Assembly: GCA_021791715.1 (NCBI GenBank)
Contig: JAJYWB010000019.1
Location: forward strand, 22,457-86,456
Direction of reading: 5' to 3'
From: Planctomycetota bacterium
Lineage (GTDB): Bacteria; Planctomycetota; Planctomycetia; Isosphaerales; Isosphaeraceae
Length of the DNA: 64,000 nt
Shown piece after piece: positions 44,879 to 55,900 of the stretch; position 1 is the first letter of the stretch, and every line of letters begins with the position of its first letter. Below the pieces are notes generated by a model, which saw only the letters and a program-made list of their open reading frames with translations, was not told the origin of the DNA and did not search any database. Position numbers and translations under genes: made by a program.

Positions 44879-47002
44879 ATGAAAGCGGCTAAGACCGCAC
44901 CCGCCGACGTAAACCCGAATGCGGCTTTTGCCCAGCGCGACGCGTCGGCGGCTTTAACCGAAGCCGGGTCGACCGATTATGCGTCCACGATCGCCGATGA
45001 CATCAAAACTCGATCCGACCCCTCTTCGCTCTCGCCGTCGGCTTGTCTTATCGCCGCGGTCGCGATCGCGGCGATCGGCGGCTGGCTCGATCTCGCGACC
45101 GTCGTCGTCAAAAAACGGGTCGATCCGTTACAATTGTTTTATCTACGAGAACGTCATTTCGGTTGGCGGATACCGCTCGCGGCTTTTGTAATCTTGATCA
45201 TCCCCGGATTGATCGCTGGGTTAGCGAATCGACTCCGCCGAGGCTCGATTTCAGCTCGGGTTTTGGCCTCGATCCTCATCTCGTGGGCGTTTTTTGAGAG
45301 CCTGCTACGATTGCCGATTCATGCGGCGTCGAGTGCGATTTTGGCGATCGGTCTGGGAACCGCGATCGGCAAACCGATCGGACGACGGTTGGAAGCCGCG
45401 AGAAAACCCTGGCTCGCCGCTTCGATCGTCGTGATCGGCGGCTGGATCGCGGTCGTCGCGGCTTCGAGCTGGAACGATTTCAACCGGGGGCGCGTTCAAC
45501 CTCCGGTCGCCGCCGAATCCGCGGGTTCAAAGCCCCCCCGCGACGTTTATCTGATCGTTCTCGACGCCGTGCGGGCGCGCGATTTAAGCCTTAACGGCTA
45601 CGATCGGAACACGACCCCCGAACTTTCTCGCTGGGCGAAACGGGGCGTCGTTTTCGACCGAGCGATCGCGCCGTCGTCGTGGACGTTTCCAAGTCATACA
45701 AGTATTTTTACTGGATATTATCCACATCAGTTTGATTTTGATTGGAAAAGCGCGCTCGGCGCGGGTCCCGCGACTCTCGCCGAGCGGTATCGCGCCCGCG
45801 GTTATCGGACGATCGGAATCGCCGGCAACACGAGCTATTGTTCGTGGGAAACCGGGCTCGATCGCGGATTCGCTCGCTATTTCGATTACGTCGAATCGCC
45901 CCGAGAGCTCGTACGCGAATCGTCGATCGGAAACGAGATCGCGTCGATTTTTGATATTAAGGATATGTATTTTTCTAAATGGCGACGCTTCGGTTCGCGC
46001 GACGCTGCGGGAATCAAGAACGTGTTGTTCGCCGAGCTCGATCGCTCGGGAATCGGGGTTCGTTCGAAGTCGACCGCGAATCGACCGCCGATCTTCGCGT
46101 TCCTCAATTTTCTCGACGCGCACGAACCGTTCGTCACGCCCAAGACGTTCACGAATCGCTTCGGTCGCCCGCCGAGTTCGGCCGACGAGCGCAAGCTGAT
46201 TCTCGATTACTGGATGCTCGACAAATCGAAATTCACCCCCGCCGATATCGTCAAACTACGAAACGCGTACGACGATTCGATCGCGAACCTCGATCGCGAG
46301 ATCGGCTCGCTCCTCGACGAACTCGACCGCCGCGGCGCTCTCGATCACGCGATCGTCGCGATCACGAGCGACCACGGCGAAAGCCTTGGTGAACATCAAT
46401 TGTACAATCACGGAAAATCACTTTTTATGAATGAAATTCATGTTCCATTAATGATAATCGCTCCCGGAATCGTTCGCGGCGGTTCGAGGGTGGAATCGCC
46501 CGTCGCGGTTCGCGACCTTGCCGCGACGCTTTGGGAGTGTTCGATCGGCGACCTTTCGCGAGCGTCCGTCGACACGTCGGATGATCTTCCGGGACGATCG
46601 TTGAGCCGATTTTGGAGCGATCGCCGAGCCGAGGGAGAACGCCGAGCAATCGAGTTCGAGCCGATTTTATCGTCGACTTCGGGCCTCGACGCCCCCGCGG
46701 CGCATTTCGGCGCGAACGTCCGTTTTCGCGGGTTGATGTTCTCGCTTGTCGCCGAAACCACGCATTACATCAGGGACGAATTCGGCGAGGAGGCGCTCTT
46801 CGATCTCAAACTCGACCCCGCCGAAGATCACGATCTAATCAACGCATCCGAATCTTATAACGTATTAACGCGCATGCGCGTCGCGCTCGATCGAGAGCTG
46901 AAAAGAAGCCGATCGGTCGAGGGAATCGAGCCCGACCGGATCGCCAAGTTCCGCTCCGCGATCGCCGCCAAGCTCCCGCGCTCGGCGCGATCGGAGGATT
47001 GA
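44879..47002 (+). CDS. Membrane sulfatase-like protein, paralog 2 (Thr at nucleophile position)
   Basis: A 707-residue paralog of the protein at 39.5-41.6 kb with the same plan: membrane segments about 56-76, 98-118, 128-142, 152-168 and 178-196, then the catalytic domain. Asp229 lies in VYLIVLDAVRA and Thr269 in SSWTFPSHTSIFTG. Further sites are TSDHGESLGEHQLYNHGKSL and EIHVPLMIIAPG. It starts 200 bp after ccoO. It lacks the charged insert of paralog 1. Function is inferred only as for paralog 1. Confidence 0.8.
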   Translation: MKAAKTAPADVNPNAAFAQRDASAALTEAGSTDYASTIADDIKTRSDPSSLSPSACLIAAVAIAAIGGWLDLATVVVKKRVDPLQLFYLRERHFGWRIPLAAFVILIIPGLIAGLANRLRRGSISARVLASILISWAFFESLLRLPIHAASSAILAIGLGTAIGKPIGRRLEAARKPWLAASIVVIGGWIAVVAASSWNDFNRGRVQPPVAAESAGSKPPRDVYLIVLDAVRARDLSLNGYDRNTTPELSRWAKRGVVFDRAIAPSSWTFPSHTSIFTGYYPHQFDFDWKSALGAGPATLAERYRARGYRTIGIAGNTSYCSWETGLDRGFARYFDYVESPRELVRESSIGNEIASIFDIKDMYFSKWRRFGSRDAAGIKNVLFAELDRSGIGVRSKSTANRPPIFAFLNFLDAHEPFVTPKTFTNRFGRPPSSADERKLILDYWMLDKSKFTPADIVKLRNAYDDSIANLDREIGSLLDELDRRGALDHAIVAITSDHGESLGEHQLYNHGKSLFMNEIHVPLMIIAPGIVRGGSRVESPVAVRDLAATLWECSIGDLSRASVDTSDDLPGRSLSRFWSDRRAEGERRAIEFEPILSSTSGLDAPAAHFGANVRFRGLMFSLVAETTHYIRDEFGEEALFDLKLDPAEDHDLINASESYNVLTRMRVALDRELKRSRSVEGIEPDRIAKFRSAIAAKLPRSARSED

Positions 47003-47480
47003 GGCGTTTTGGGGCTCGCGCGGGCGCGAGAATCACGTCCAATCTTCCTCGTCCGGAGCGTTCCGCAGGTTTGAGACGGGTTGCGCTTCATCTGATTCGC
47101 ACCGACCCCAAACGACACGCACGCCGAAATCCGCGCGATCGAATCATTTTGTACGACATACGTCATAAACTTTGACGCTCGTGATTGTGAATTCTTGGAG
47201 ACGAGCGACCCGTTCGTTCGGATTGTGCGTTTCATCTATTAAGAGATTCATTCCGTACGCGAATCGACCGTGTCGCGGAGTCCTGGAAAAATCGGCGACC
47301 GCGAGAATTTCGGCTTTTGAAGGCGATTACGGATGAGGAGGTAAATCGCGAGGCGTGGAAAAGAGCCGCGGCGATCGTGTCCGAACTCTTTCGTACTTCT
47401 CCGGCCCGGTTTGGGGAATTTGTCGCCGATGTTCTTTATACGGATCGTTTGATCGCGATCGACGAGGGACGGCTCGACGC
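47003..47480. other. Intergenic gap between paralogs 2 and 3
   Basis: About 480 bp. The frame of paralog 3 is open back to 47355, but I take its start as 47481. Nothing else coding is visible, and I see no clear terminator or promoter. Confidence 0.4.
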
Positions 47481-49580
47481 ATGAGCTTAATCGAATTCGA
47501 GAGGAATGTACTTGAAGAACCGTCGTCGTCTCATATCGACGCCGAGCGATCGATTTCACGCGTTCACGGAGCGTCCCGGCGCGACGATCGAACGAACGCG
47601 GAGGCTTCACGCGAAGGGCTTTCCGGGCTCGCTTCGTTGTACTGGGTTTTGGCGATCGCTGTTGTGGGAGCCGGGCTCGACCTCGCGGCGACGATCGCCA
47701 AACGATCGTTCGATCCCAATCGATTCTTTTATTTGATGAGTCGTCATTTTCACTGGCAATTGCCGATGGCGGCGTTCGTCGTTTTGGCGATTCCAGGGCT
47801 CGCGTTCCTGATCGTCGCGGCGAGCGTCGGTAAACGACCGCGGGAGCGAGTTTTGATCGGCCTCTGCGTCGCTTGGGCTTTTCTCGAGGCTTCGTTGCGA
47901 TTACCGATCGCAACGTGGTCGAGCGTTATCCTGGCGATCGGCGCGGGAGCGTGCGCTTCGCGTCTCGTCGCGCGGCGAGTCGGCGCCGAACGGCGAGCGC
48001 GCCGGGCGGGGCTCGTCGCGGCGGCGGGAATCGTTTGCTGGATCGGATTTGTCTGCGAATCCATATATCATGATATTCACAGATCACGAAATTCGATTCC
48101 CGTCGTTCGATCCGGCACGGCGCGCATGCGCAACGTGGTTTTGATCGTTCTCGACGCGGTTCGCGCCGAGAGTTTGAGTTTGAACGGATACGACCGCGAC
48201 ACCACGCCGAATCTCAAGCGATGGGCGAAACGGGGCGTGTCGTTCGACCGCGCCGTCGCTCCGTCGTCGTGGACGTTCCCAAGCCACGCAAGTATGTTCA
48301 CCGGATATTGGCCGTATCAATTTAACGTCGACTGGAAAGGCGCTTTGAAGGGCGATTTTCAGACGACCGCGGGTTATTTGGCGTCGGCGGGGTATCGCAC
48401 GATCGGGATTGTCGGGAACACGAGTTACTGTTCCTGGGAAACGGGTCTCGATCGCGGGTTTGAGCGATACGAGGATCATCTGGAAACGTTCCGGACGATC
48501 GCGGCGCAGTCTTCGCTCGCGGCGGCGGCTCTCGATCGCATTCCCCCCGCCGACGTCTACGAAGCCAAATGGCGGAGCGTGAAATCGCGCGACGCCGCGG
48601 CGATCAATCGCTTGTTTTTCAATTTTCTCGCCGAACGTTCCGCTCACGACGAAACCGCCCCCTATTTCGCGTTTTTGAATTACATCGACGCGCACGAGCC
48701 GTTCGTCACCCCGAAAAACTTTCCGGGAAAATTCGGCGGCAAACCGCGTTCCCCCGCCGAAGAGCAATTACTGCTTGATTATTCACATCTGGATAAATCA
48801 AAATTAACGACCGCCCAGGTCGCGTTCTTGCGGAACGCGTACGACGATTCGATCGCGCACCTTGATCGCGAGATCGGCGCGTCGCTCGACGAGCTCGACC
48901 GTCGCGGCGCGCTCGAATCGACGGTCGTCGTGATCACGAGCGATCACGGCGAAAGCCTGGGCGAGCACGATTTTTTCAATCATGGTAAATCGTTATATTG
49001 GAATGAAATTCATGTTCCACTTTTAATCATCGCTCCCGGTTCGGCGCCCGCGGGAAAAAAGGTGAGCGTACCCGTTTCGACGCGCGACCTCGCCGCGACG
49101 CTCGCCGAGATGTCGGGCTCGCCCAAACCGCGTCATTTTCACGGTTCGTCGCTTTCAAGGTATTGGATCGAACGTCCCGCGATCGGTAGAACGGCGCGGG
49201 GGACGCGATCGACCGCGATGTCGGTCGTTTACGGACTCGAAGAGCCCGACCCCGCGTTCGGAACTCGCGTCGATTTTGAAGGAATGCTCTTCTCGCTCGT
49301 CGTCGACGATCATCATTATATCCGCAATCAATCCGAGAAAGAGGCGCTCTTCAACATCGCCGCCGATCGCTCCGAAGATCACAACCTGATCAACGATTCG
49401 GGTAATTTCGAAATTTTGAATCGTCTTCGCGCTCGGCTTTGCAACGAGATCGACGACAACGGGATCCTCGCCGGGATCGAACCCGAGCCGCTCGAGATCT
49501 TTCGATTCTTCCTCCACGATCGTATCCCGAAGGGTCGGCGAACCGCCGCGCCCAATCGCGCCCCCGCCCGATCGAAATGA
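47481..49580 (+). CDS. Membrane sulfatase-like protein, paralog 3 (Thr at nucleophile position)
   Basis: A 699-residue third paralog: membrane segments about 52-72, 95-115, 124-138, 146-162 and 178-196. Asp225 lies in VVLIVLDAVRA and Thr265 in SSWTFPSHASMFTG, with TSDHGESLGEHDFFNHGKSLYWNEIHVPL later. It is closer to paralog 2 than to paralog 1 (both read GYDRxTTPxLxRWAKRGVxFDRAxAPSSWTF). I chose the ATG at 47481 (MSLIEFERNV) because residues added by an upstream start at 47355 include Cys and Arg clusters with no counterpart in the other two. Confidence 0.8.
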   Translation: MSLIEFERNVLEEPSSSHIDAERSISRVHGASRRDDRTNAEASREGLSGLASLYWVLAIAVVGAGLDLAATIAKRSFDPNRFFYLMSRHFHWQLPMAAFVVLAIPGLAFLIVAASVGKRPRERVLIGLCVAWAFLEASLRLPIATWSSVILAIGAGACASRLVARRVGAERRARRAGLVAAAGIVCWIGFVCESIYHDIHRSRNSIPVVRSGTARMRNVVLIVLDAVRAESLSLNGYDRDTTPNLKRWAKRGVSFDRAVAPSSWTFPSHASMFTGYWPYQFNVDWKGALKGDFQTTAGYLASAGYRTIGIVGNTSYCSWETGLDRGFERYEDHLETFRTIAAQSSLAAAALDRIPPADVYEAKWRSVKSRDAAAINRLFFNFLAERSAHDETAPYFAFLNYIDAHEPFVTPKNFPGKFGGKPRSPAEEQLLLDYSHLDKSKLTTAQVAFLRNAYDDSIAHLDREIGASLDELDRRGALESTVVVITSDHGESLGEHDFFNHGKSLYWNEIHVPLLIIAPGSAPAGKKVSVPVSTRDLAATLAEMSGSPKPRHFHGSSLSRYWIERPAIGRTARGTRSTAMSVVYGLEEPDPAFGTRVDFEGMLFSLVVDDHHYIRNQSEKEALFNIAADRSEDHNLINDSGNFEILNRLRARLCNEIDDNGILAGIEPEPLEIFRFFLHDRIPKGRRTAAPNRAPARSK

Positions 49581-49979
49581 TCGATCAAGCCGTCTCAATC
49601 TCTGAAAAATCGTCGTGAGCTCCATCCCGATATCGGCCGCGAACGTAAGAACAAATCATTTTATCTGAATATTTATATAATCCAATTTATTTACACTTCG
49701 ATCAAACTCGTCGAAGATCGCCGAGCGAGCCGTCGCTTTCTCGTCATATAATCATTAAACGTTATTAACATCATTGATTTTTTCATATAATCATCTTGCG
49801 TCGATCTTGTACGGCGATTTCTCGTCATATAATTATCTGGCGTCGATCGTGCGCGGCGATCGCGCCTCGACAAAGATTTTTCCCGATCCGTCGAATCAAT
49901 CGCGCCTCGGCTTCGTCTAACCAGTAAGACTGAAATCTTCGACGATCTCTCGGCTCTCACCCCGGAGAAGGACATCGTG
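49581..49979. other. AT-rich gap with degenerate short repeats
   Basis: About 400 bp without a gene. It contains three degenerate copies of a roughly 40-bp element, described separately. Confidence 0.45.
49741..49870. repeat. Three degenerate ~40-bp direct repeats
   Basis: CATATAAT(C/T)AT recurs at 49745, 49784 and 49826. The last two copies are each followed by GCGTCGATC(T/G)TG(T/C)(A/G)CGGCGAT. Spacing is 39-42 bp. Divergence between copies and lack of conserved repeats rule out a CRISPR array. Confidence 0.55.
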
Positions 49980-52900
49980 ATGACGCTTCGTTCAATCGGT
50001 CCGCGAGCGTTTCAACGCCGCGTTGAAACTTCATCTATCCTGCTCGATTTCGTCGCGGCGTTCGTTCTCGCGGCGATCATTCTCGTCGCCGCGCCCGCGC
50101 AATCCGCTCTCGCTCAGGCAGAAATGAAACCGAACGAAGCCGAAACGCGTGTGATTGCTCGCGATCGCGCCTTCGAGCCCGTCGCCCCCGTTTTACCGGG
50201 TTCGATCGTCGCTGCGATGCAGGAAAAACGCTACGACGCGGCGATCGCCGAGCTTAAAACTTGGGCAGAGAGGGCCAAACCCGCGGATAAAGCGTACGGC
50301 GTCTTGATCGAGGCGATCGCGCTTCGGCTCGATAAAAAGCTCGATTCGGCTCGAACGCTCCTTACCCGGACGATTCAGGCCGACCCTGATAGCGTGTGGA
50401 GAATGAAGCTCGAATCCGAACTTGTCGCGGTCGAGATCGACGCGCGTCGGTTCGAAGCCGCCGAGGCGATCCTCGACCGCCAGGCGCGCGCCGTCATTTC
50501 GGCGCCAAACAAAGACGCGACCGCGAAGATCGAGGAACGAATCGCCGATTCGATGCTCAAGCCCGAGGATTCGTCGACCGTCGCCGACCCGAAAGCGGCG
50601 AGCGAACTCCTCGTTCGCGCCTCGGATCTCGCGCGATCCCCAGCCGAAAAAGCCCGGCTCTTGTTCCGCGCGGCGGAGACGGCGCGCGATTACGGCTACT
50701 TTCGCGAAGCGATCGTCGATCTTCAAAAATTCGTTCGGTCGTATCCCAACGATAAATCTTATTATGAAGCTCGATATGCGCTAGGAGAATGTCTGTTATT
50801 GATGAACGACGATCGCTCGGCGCGGCGAACTTGGATCGATCTCGCCGACGAATTGGCCTCGAAGCGAGCCGACGCGGCGCTCGACGATCTGCGTGCGCGA
50901 TCGCTTTATCGGATCGCCGACACGTACGATCTTCTCACCGTCTTCGACGATACGACGCTTCGTCATTCCAATCCCCTCGTCGAAGCATACCGCCGCAAAC
51001 TGGAGGAGGAATTTGAGGCCGAGAAGGCCAGGATTCCAGGGCTGAAAGACGCGAGAAATGAGGGATTTCAAAGCGTCGATCAACCGATCGCGAACGCGAA
51101 CGTCAACGACGAACCGAACGCCGCATTCAACGAAGGCGCCGGCACAAAAATGAACGCGGGCGCGAACAAATCTTCAAGTAACAATACCAAGCCGAACGAC
51201 GCGTTCGATCGAGCCGAGAGCGCATCGAAGGCCGCCGGAGACGCCGAACGGCTGCGGAAGATCGCCGAACGTCGAACGACGCTGGGAATCGCGGCGCTCG
51301 AGCGATTTCTCGCGGAATATCCCGAACACCCGCTCGCGGTTCGCGCATCGTTCGAGATCGCCGCGGCGCGCGAGCCGATCCCCGCTTCGCTCATCGAGGC
51401 GACGCGAGGCGCATTCGGTTCGCCCCGAGTCGGAGCGATGACGCTGAGAACCTTTGATCCGCGATCGCAAAAAGTTCTCAATCAATTGAATAGACCGATC
51501 GATATGCCGTTCCCCAACGAGACGTCTCTTGAAGAAGTGATTGGATATATTAAAGCCGCGGCGAAAGCCGATCGCGGATTCAATCTTCCGATATACATCG
51601 ATCCGATTGGCCTTTCCGAAGCCGATAAAACAATGGGGTCGACGGTGACGATCGACCTCAAAGGCGTTCCGCTTCGAACGACCCTCGAACTCGTGCTGGC
51701 GCAATTGGGGCTCGTCTATTACCTTGAAGACGGAGTTCTCAAAATCACCTATGAAAATTCGGAAGAACTCTCGAGCAAATTCGAATCTCCGAGCGATCGC
51801 GATTGGTCGATCTTTTGGGTGGAATACAACGGCCGAGCCGAGGAGGCGATCGCCGATCTGCGCAAGTTTCTCGCGGGGGAAGGTTACCGCGCGATCGCGC
51901 CCGAGGCGAAAGCCGATTTCGATCGGTTGGCGCCGATCGCGCTCGTTCAGCTCGGCAGGATGCTCAAAATCGAAGATCGGATCGACGACGCGATCGAACG
52001 CTGGAACGAATGCATCAAACGCTTTCCGAATCGAGTCGAAGCCGCGGCGTCGCGCGGGTTGATCCTCGCCTCCGAGATCGAAATCGCCGATCAACTAATA
52101 AAAGACAGGAAATATGAAGAAGCGAGAACAAAACTGCGCGCATTCATCGACCGCAATCCGCTCGATCACGATGTCGCCAAAATTCTCCATCGGATCGCTC
52201 GAAGTTATGAGATGGAAAAACGCTATGATGATGCGATCGCGGTGTTGCGCGAGATCGTGCGGCGGTTTCCCAACTATGATACGGGCGAATACGCCGAGCT
52301 CCAAATCGCCACTCTCCTCTATTCACTCGAAAAGCCCGACGAGTCGATCCGATTGTACGAAAAGATCGCCGCGAATCCATCAAACAACCACGCTGAAACC
52401 GCGGAGAAAATGATTCGAGAGATGAAAGCATCTTATTTATCGATTCGAACGCCAAGAAAATTCCGCTCGGGAGAAAAGCCCCACGTCGTCGTCGCCGTGC
52501 GCAACATCGACAAGCTCACTTTCTCGGCGTACAAGCTCGACCCCGTCGCGTACTTCCGCAAGAAACACGCGCTTTGTGGGGTCGAATCACTCGATATCGG
52601 CCTCGTCGCGGCGGATTATGAATGGACCGTCAAGGTTCCCGGTTACGCCAAATATATGTATATTTCCGCGAATTATGATCTTCCCAAGATCGCGATTCCA
52701 GGCGTTTGGGCGATCAAGGTGAGCGACGACAAATCGCTCCAGGCGACGACTCTCCTGATCGGCGGCGACGTCGACGCGATCGTTGAAGCGTCACGCGAGC
52801 AAATCTTGGTTTTTGCCCAGGACATGAAGACGGGAAAGGGACGCGCAGGCGCACGCGTGCTCGTCTCGGACGGCTCGCGGCTGATCCTCGACGCCAAAAC

Positions 52901-55900
52901 GGGCGCCGACGGCGTTTTGCTTACCAATTGGAACGCCGCGGCCGACAAGGCGCCCAAAGACAAGATCGGCTGCCTCGTCGTCGACGGCGGCGAAATCGCC
53001 GCGACCTCTCTCCAACTTGGGAAAACGCAAACCGATAAGATTCAACCAAATATGTATTTGGTTCTCGATCGATCGAAGGCGAGACCGGGAGAGACCGTGT
53101 CGTTTTGGGGAACGATCCGAGGAGTCCGCGACGGTAAATATGTGAACGATCATAAGTCGAAACATCGCGTTGAGATCGTCGACCCGCCGGGACGAAAGCT
53201 CTTCTCCAAGCCGATCGAGGTCTCGACCTTCGGTACATTTAACGACCGAATCGAGCTTCCCGCCAACGCCGCCGAGGGTTCTTATAAAATTACGCTTTTG
53301 AACGAAAACGGCGATCGATTCGACGCGTTTTTCGAGGTTGACGATCGCGAACCGCCGCGGATCGAGCTCGCGATCGAGCTCGATCGCACGTCGATCGCTC
53401 GCGGCGAACCGCTTACGGGTACGGTGAGGGCGCACGACGACTCGGGAGCGGCGATCGCGGGTCGCACGGTCTCGCTCAAACGCCCCGACGGCCGAATCGA
53501 CGAACGCTCAACCGACGCCGCGGGGACGTTCCGTTTTGAATTCGACACGCGTCCGTTCGACGAGGAAGGCCCCCTCACGGTCGAGGCGACCGTCCCCGAG
53601 GAGAACGTTTCGGTCAAGGCTTCGGCGCGGCTTTCGCTCTTCGACTTCGACCTCGCAGTCAAAACCGATCGCGAAGTGTATCATAACGGCGAAATCGTGA
53701 ACGTCGTGATCGAGGTTTCTCAACTCCCGGGAGGCTTTCCCAAAGCGGGCGCGGCGTCCGTCGCGGTCGGGAAGCGAGACGATGAGTCGTCGAGTTATGA
53801 ATCTGTGTTGATGCGATTAACCGTCGCGATCGACCCCAAAACGCGGGTCGGCAAATTCTCGTTCACGATCGACGAAAAAATCGATCCCGATCGGCGCTCG
53901 TCCCCAAGCTTTTTCATCGCCGCGTCGGCGACCGATCGATTCGGCAATCGCGTCGAAGCCGATCACGAAATCGAAGCGAGGATCGAACCGAAATCCGCGG
54001 CGATCGCGTTCCGCGGCGATCGCTCGGAGTTCCGCGTCGGCGAAGAGGCGAAACTCGAACTCGAAAACCGCGGCGACCCCGCGACGATCCTTTTCACCTA
54101 TGAATCGAATCGCATTCTATCATATAGGTTGCTAAATATTCAAAAAGGATTGAATCCGGTTGTTTGGACGGTTCCCTCCGAGCAGGCGCCGAATTGTCGA
54201 GCGTCGGCGATCGGGATGATCGGCAGAGAGCTCGTCACGGCGCGGCGCGACCTGACGATCGAACGCGGCCTGAAGGTTTCGATCAAAGCGGTTTCGGAAA
54301 CGGTCAAGCCGGGAGGCGCGATCGAGCTCGATATCGAAACGGTCGACCGGCTCGGCAAACCCGTGAGCGCCGAATTGGCGGTCGCGGTCGTCGATCGCAT
54401 GATTGAATTCGAATCCGCGATCAAAGATCGGAATCCAATCGCCGAAGCTTTCCACAAACCATTTCTTCTGAAAGGATTGATTGAAGCGGGATCGACGAAC
54501 GGATTTGATTATCATTCGGAAATGATTAATATTAAAGATCGCGTGGACGATGAATCGCGCGATCAATCGACCCGCGCCGACCGAGATGCTTCGGGACGCG
54601 TCCGCGATCTGCTTAACGAAGAAGTCTCAAACAATCCTCCCGCGTTCGACGGTAAAGCCGAGGCGCGACGCTCGAACAGTATGACGGGGGGCATGATGAT
54701 GGGTGGAATGGGAGGGATGGGAGGCGCGGTCGACACGCCGAGGATGAAGGGGAGCCGCGACGCCGATGCAAGCTCGGATCGGATTCCTCGCGAAGCCCGC
54801 GGGGACGATCAAAAAGATAAAAACGCAAAAGCGCAAAAACTTGTTCCACCAAAACCGGACGCTCCGCGCTCTCGATTCGTCGCGACCGCGTATTGGAATC
54901 CGAAGGTCGTCACCGACGCGTCGGGCAAAGCCAAGATCCGCTTCGCCGCGCCGCGGAACCCCGTCGTTTTGCAGGCTCGCGCGTGGGGAACGACCGAATC
55001 CGACGACCCGCTCGTCGGCGCGGCGTCGACCGAAATTCGTGTGAACGGTTCTTTTTCTATTAATTTACACACGCCGGCGTATCTAAATGAAGGCGACAAG
55101 CCGATTTTCGCGGCCGAGATCGTCAATCGAGGAACGGCTCGGGGCGAGGCGAAAGTTAAGCTCGTCGTCGGTTCGGGCGATCGTACCAAAACGATACCGC
55201 GCATCGTCGCGATCGAGCCCGACAGCTCGACTTATGTCGAATTCGACGCGGTCGAAGTTCCTTCCGCCGATTCGCTGTCGGCGGTCGTCTCGGCCGAGCT
55301 GATCGATTTGAAGGATTCGGTCGAGACGACGATCCCGATTCGAAGGCGTGGAATCCGCGTGTTCGCGACCGCGGCGGGAACGGCGCGCGACGATACGACG
55401 ACGATCGTCTCTTTACCACCCGGACCCAAATATGATTCGGTTAAAATGCATATCACGATCGCCCCCGCGATCGAACGCTTCGTGATCGACGCGGCGCTCG
55501 GTCGAGTGCAAACGCATGAACATGCCGGCGCCGATAATACTTCAATCGAAGCGTTCGGATCGCCGCGCACCGTCGATCTCGCGTCGAGCGCGATCGCAAA
55601 GATCGCGGCGTTTTCTTATATCAAGAAGGTTCAAGATAAGGACGGGGGCGAGGTTTCGGCGGCGGGCGACGCGGCGCGGACCGCGGTTTCGTTTCTAATC
55701 GCGGCGCAAAACTCCGACGGAGGCTTTCCCGCGATCGTCGAACGGAACGCCGAACGATCCGACCCGATCGCTTCGGCTCGTGCGGTCGCGGCGCTGATCG
55801 CGGCGCGAGCCGACGGTTTCACCGCCGATCCCGCCCCCCTCGAAAAGGGCGCCGCCTATCTGATCGCCGCGCTCGCCAAACTCGATTCCGCCGATCTCGA

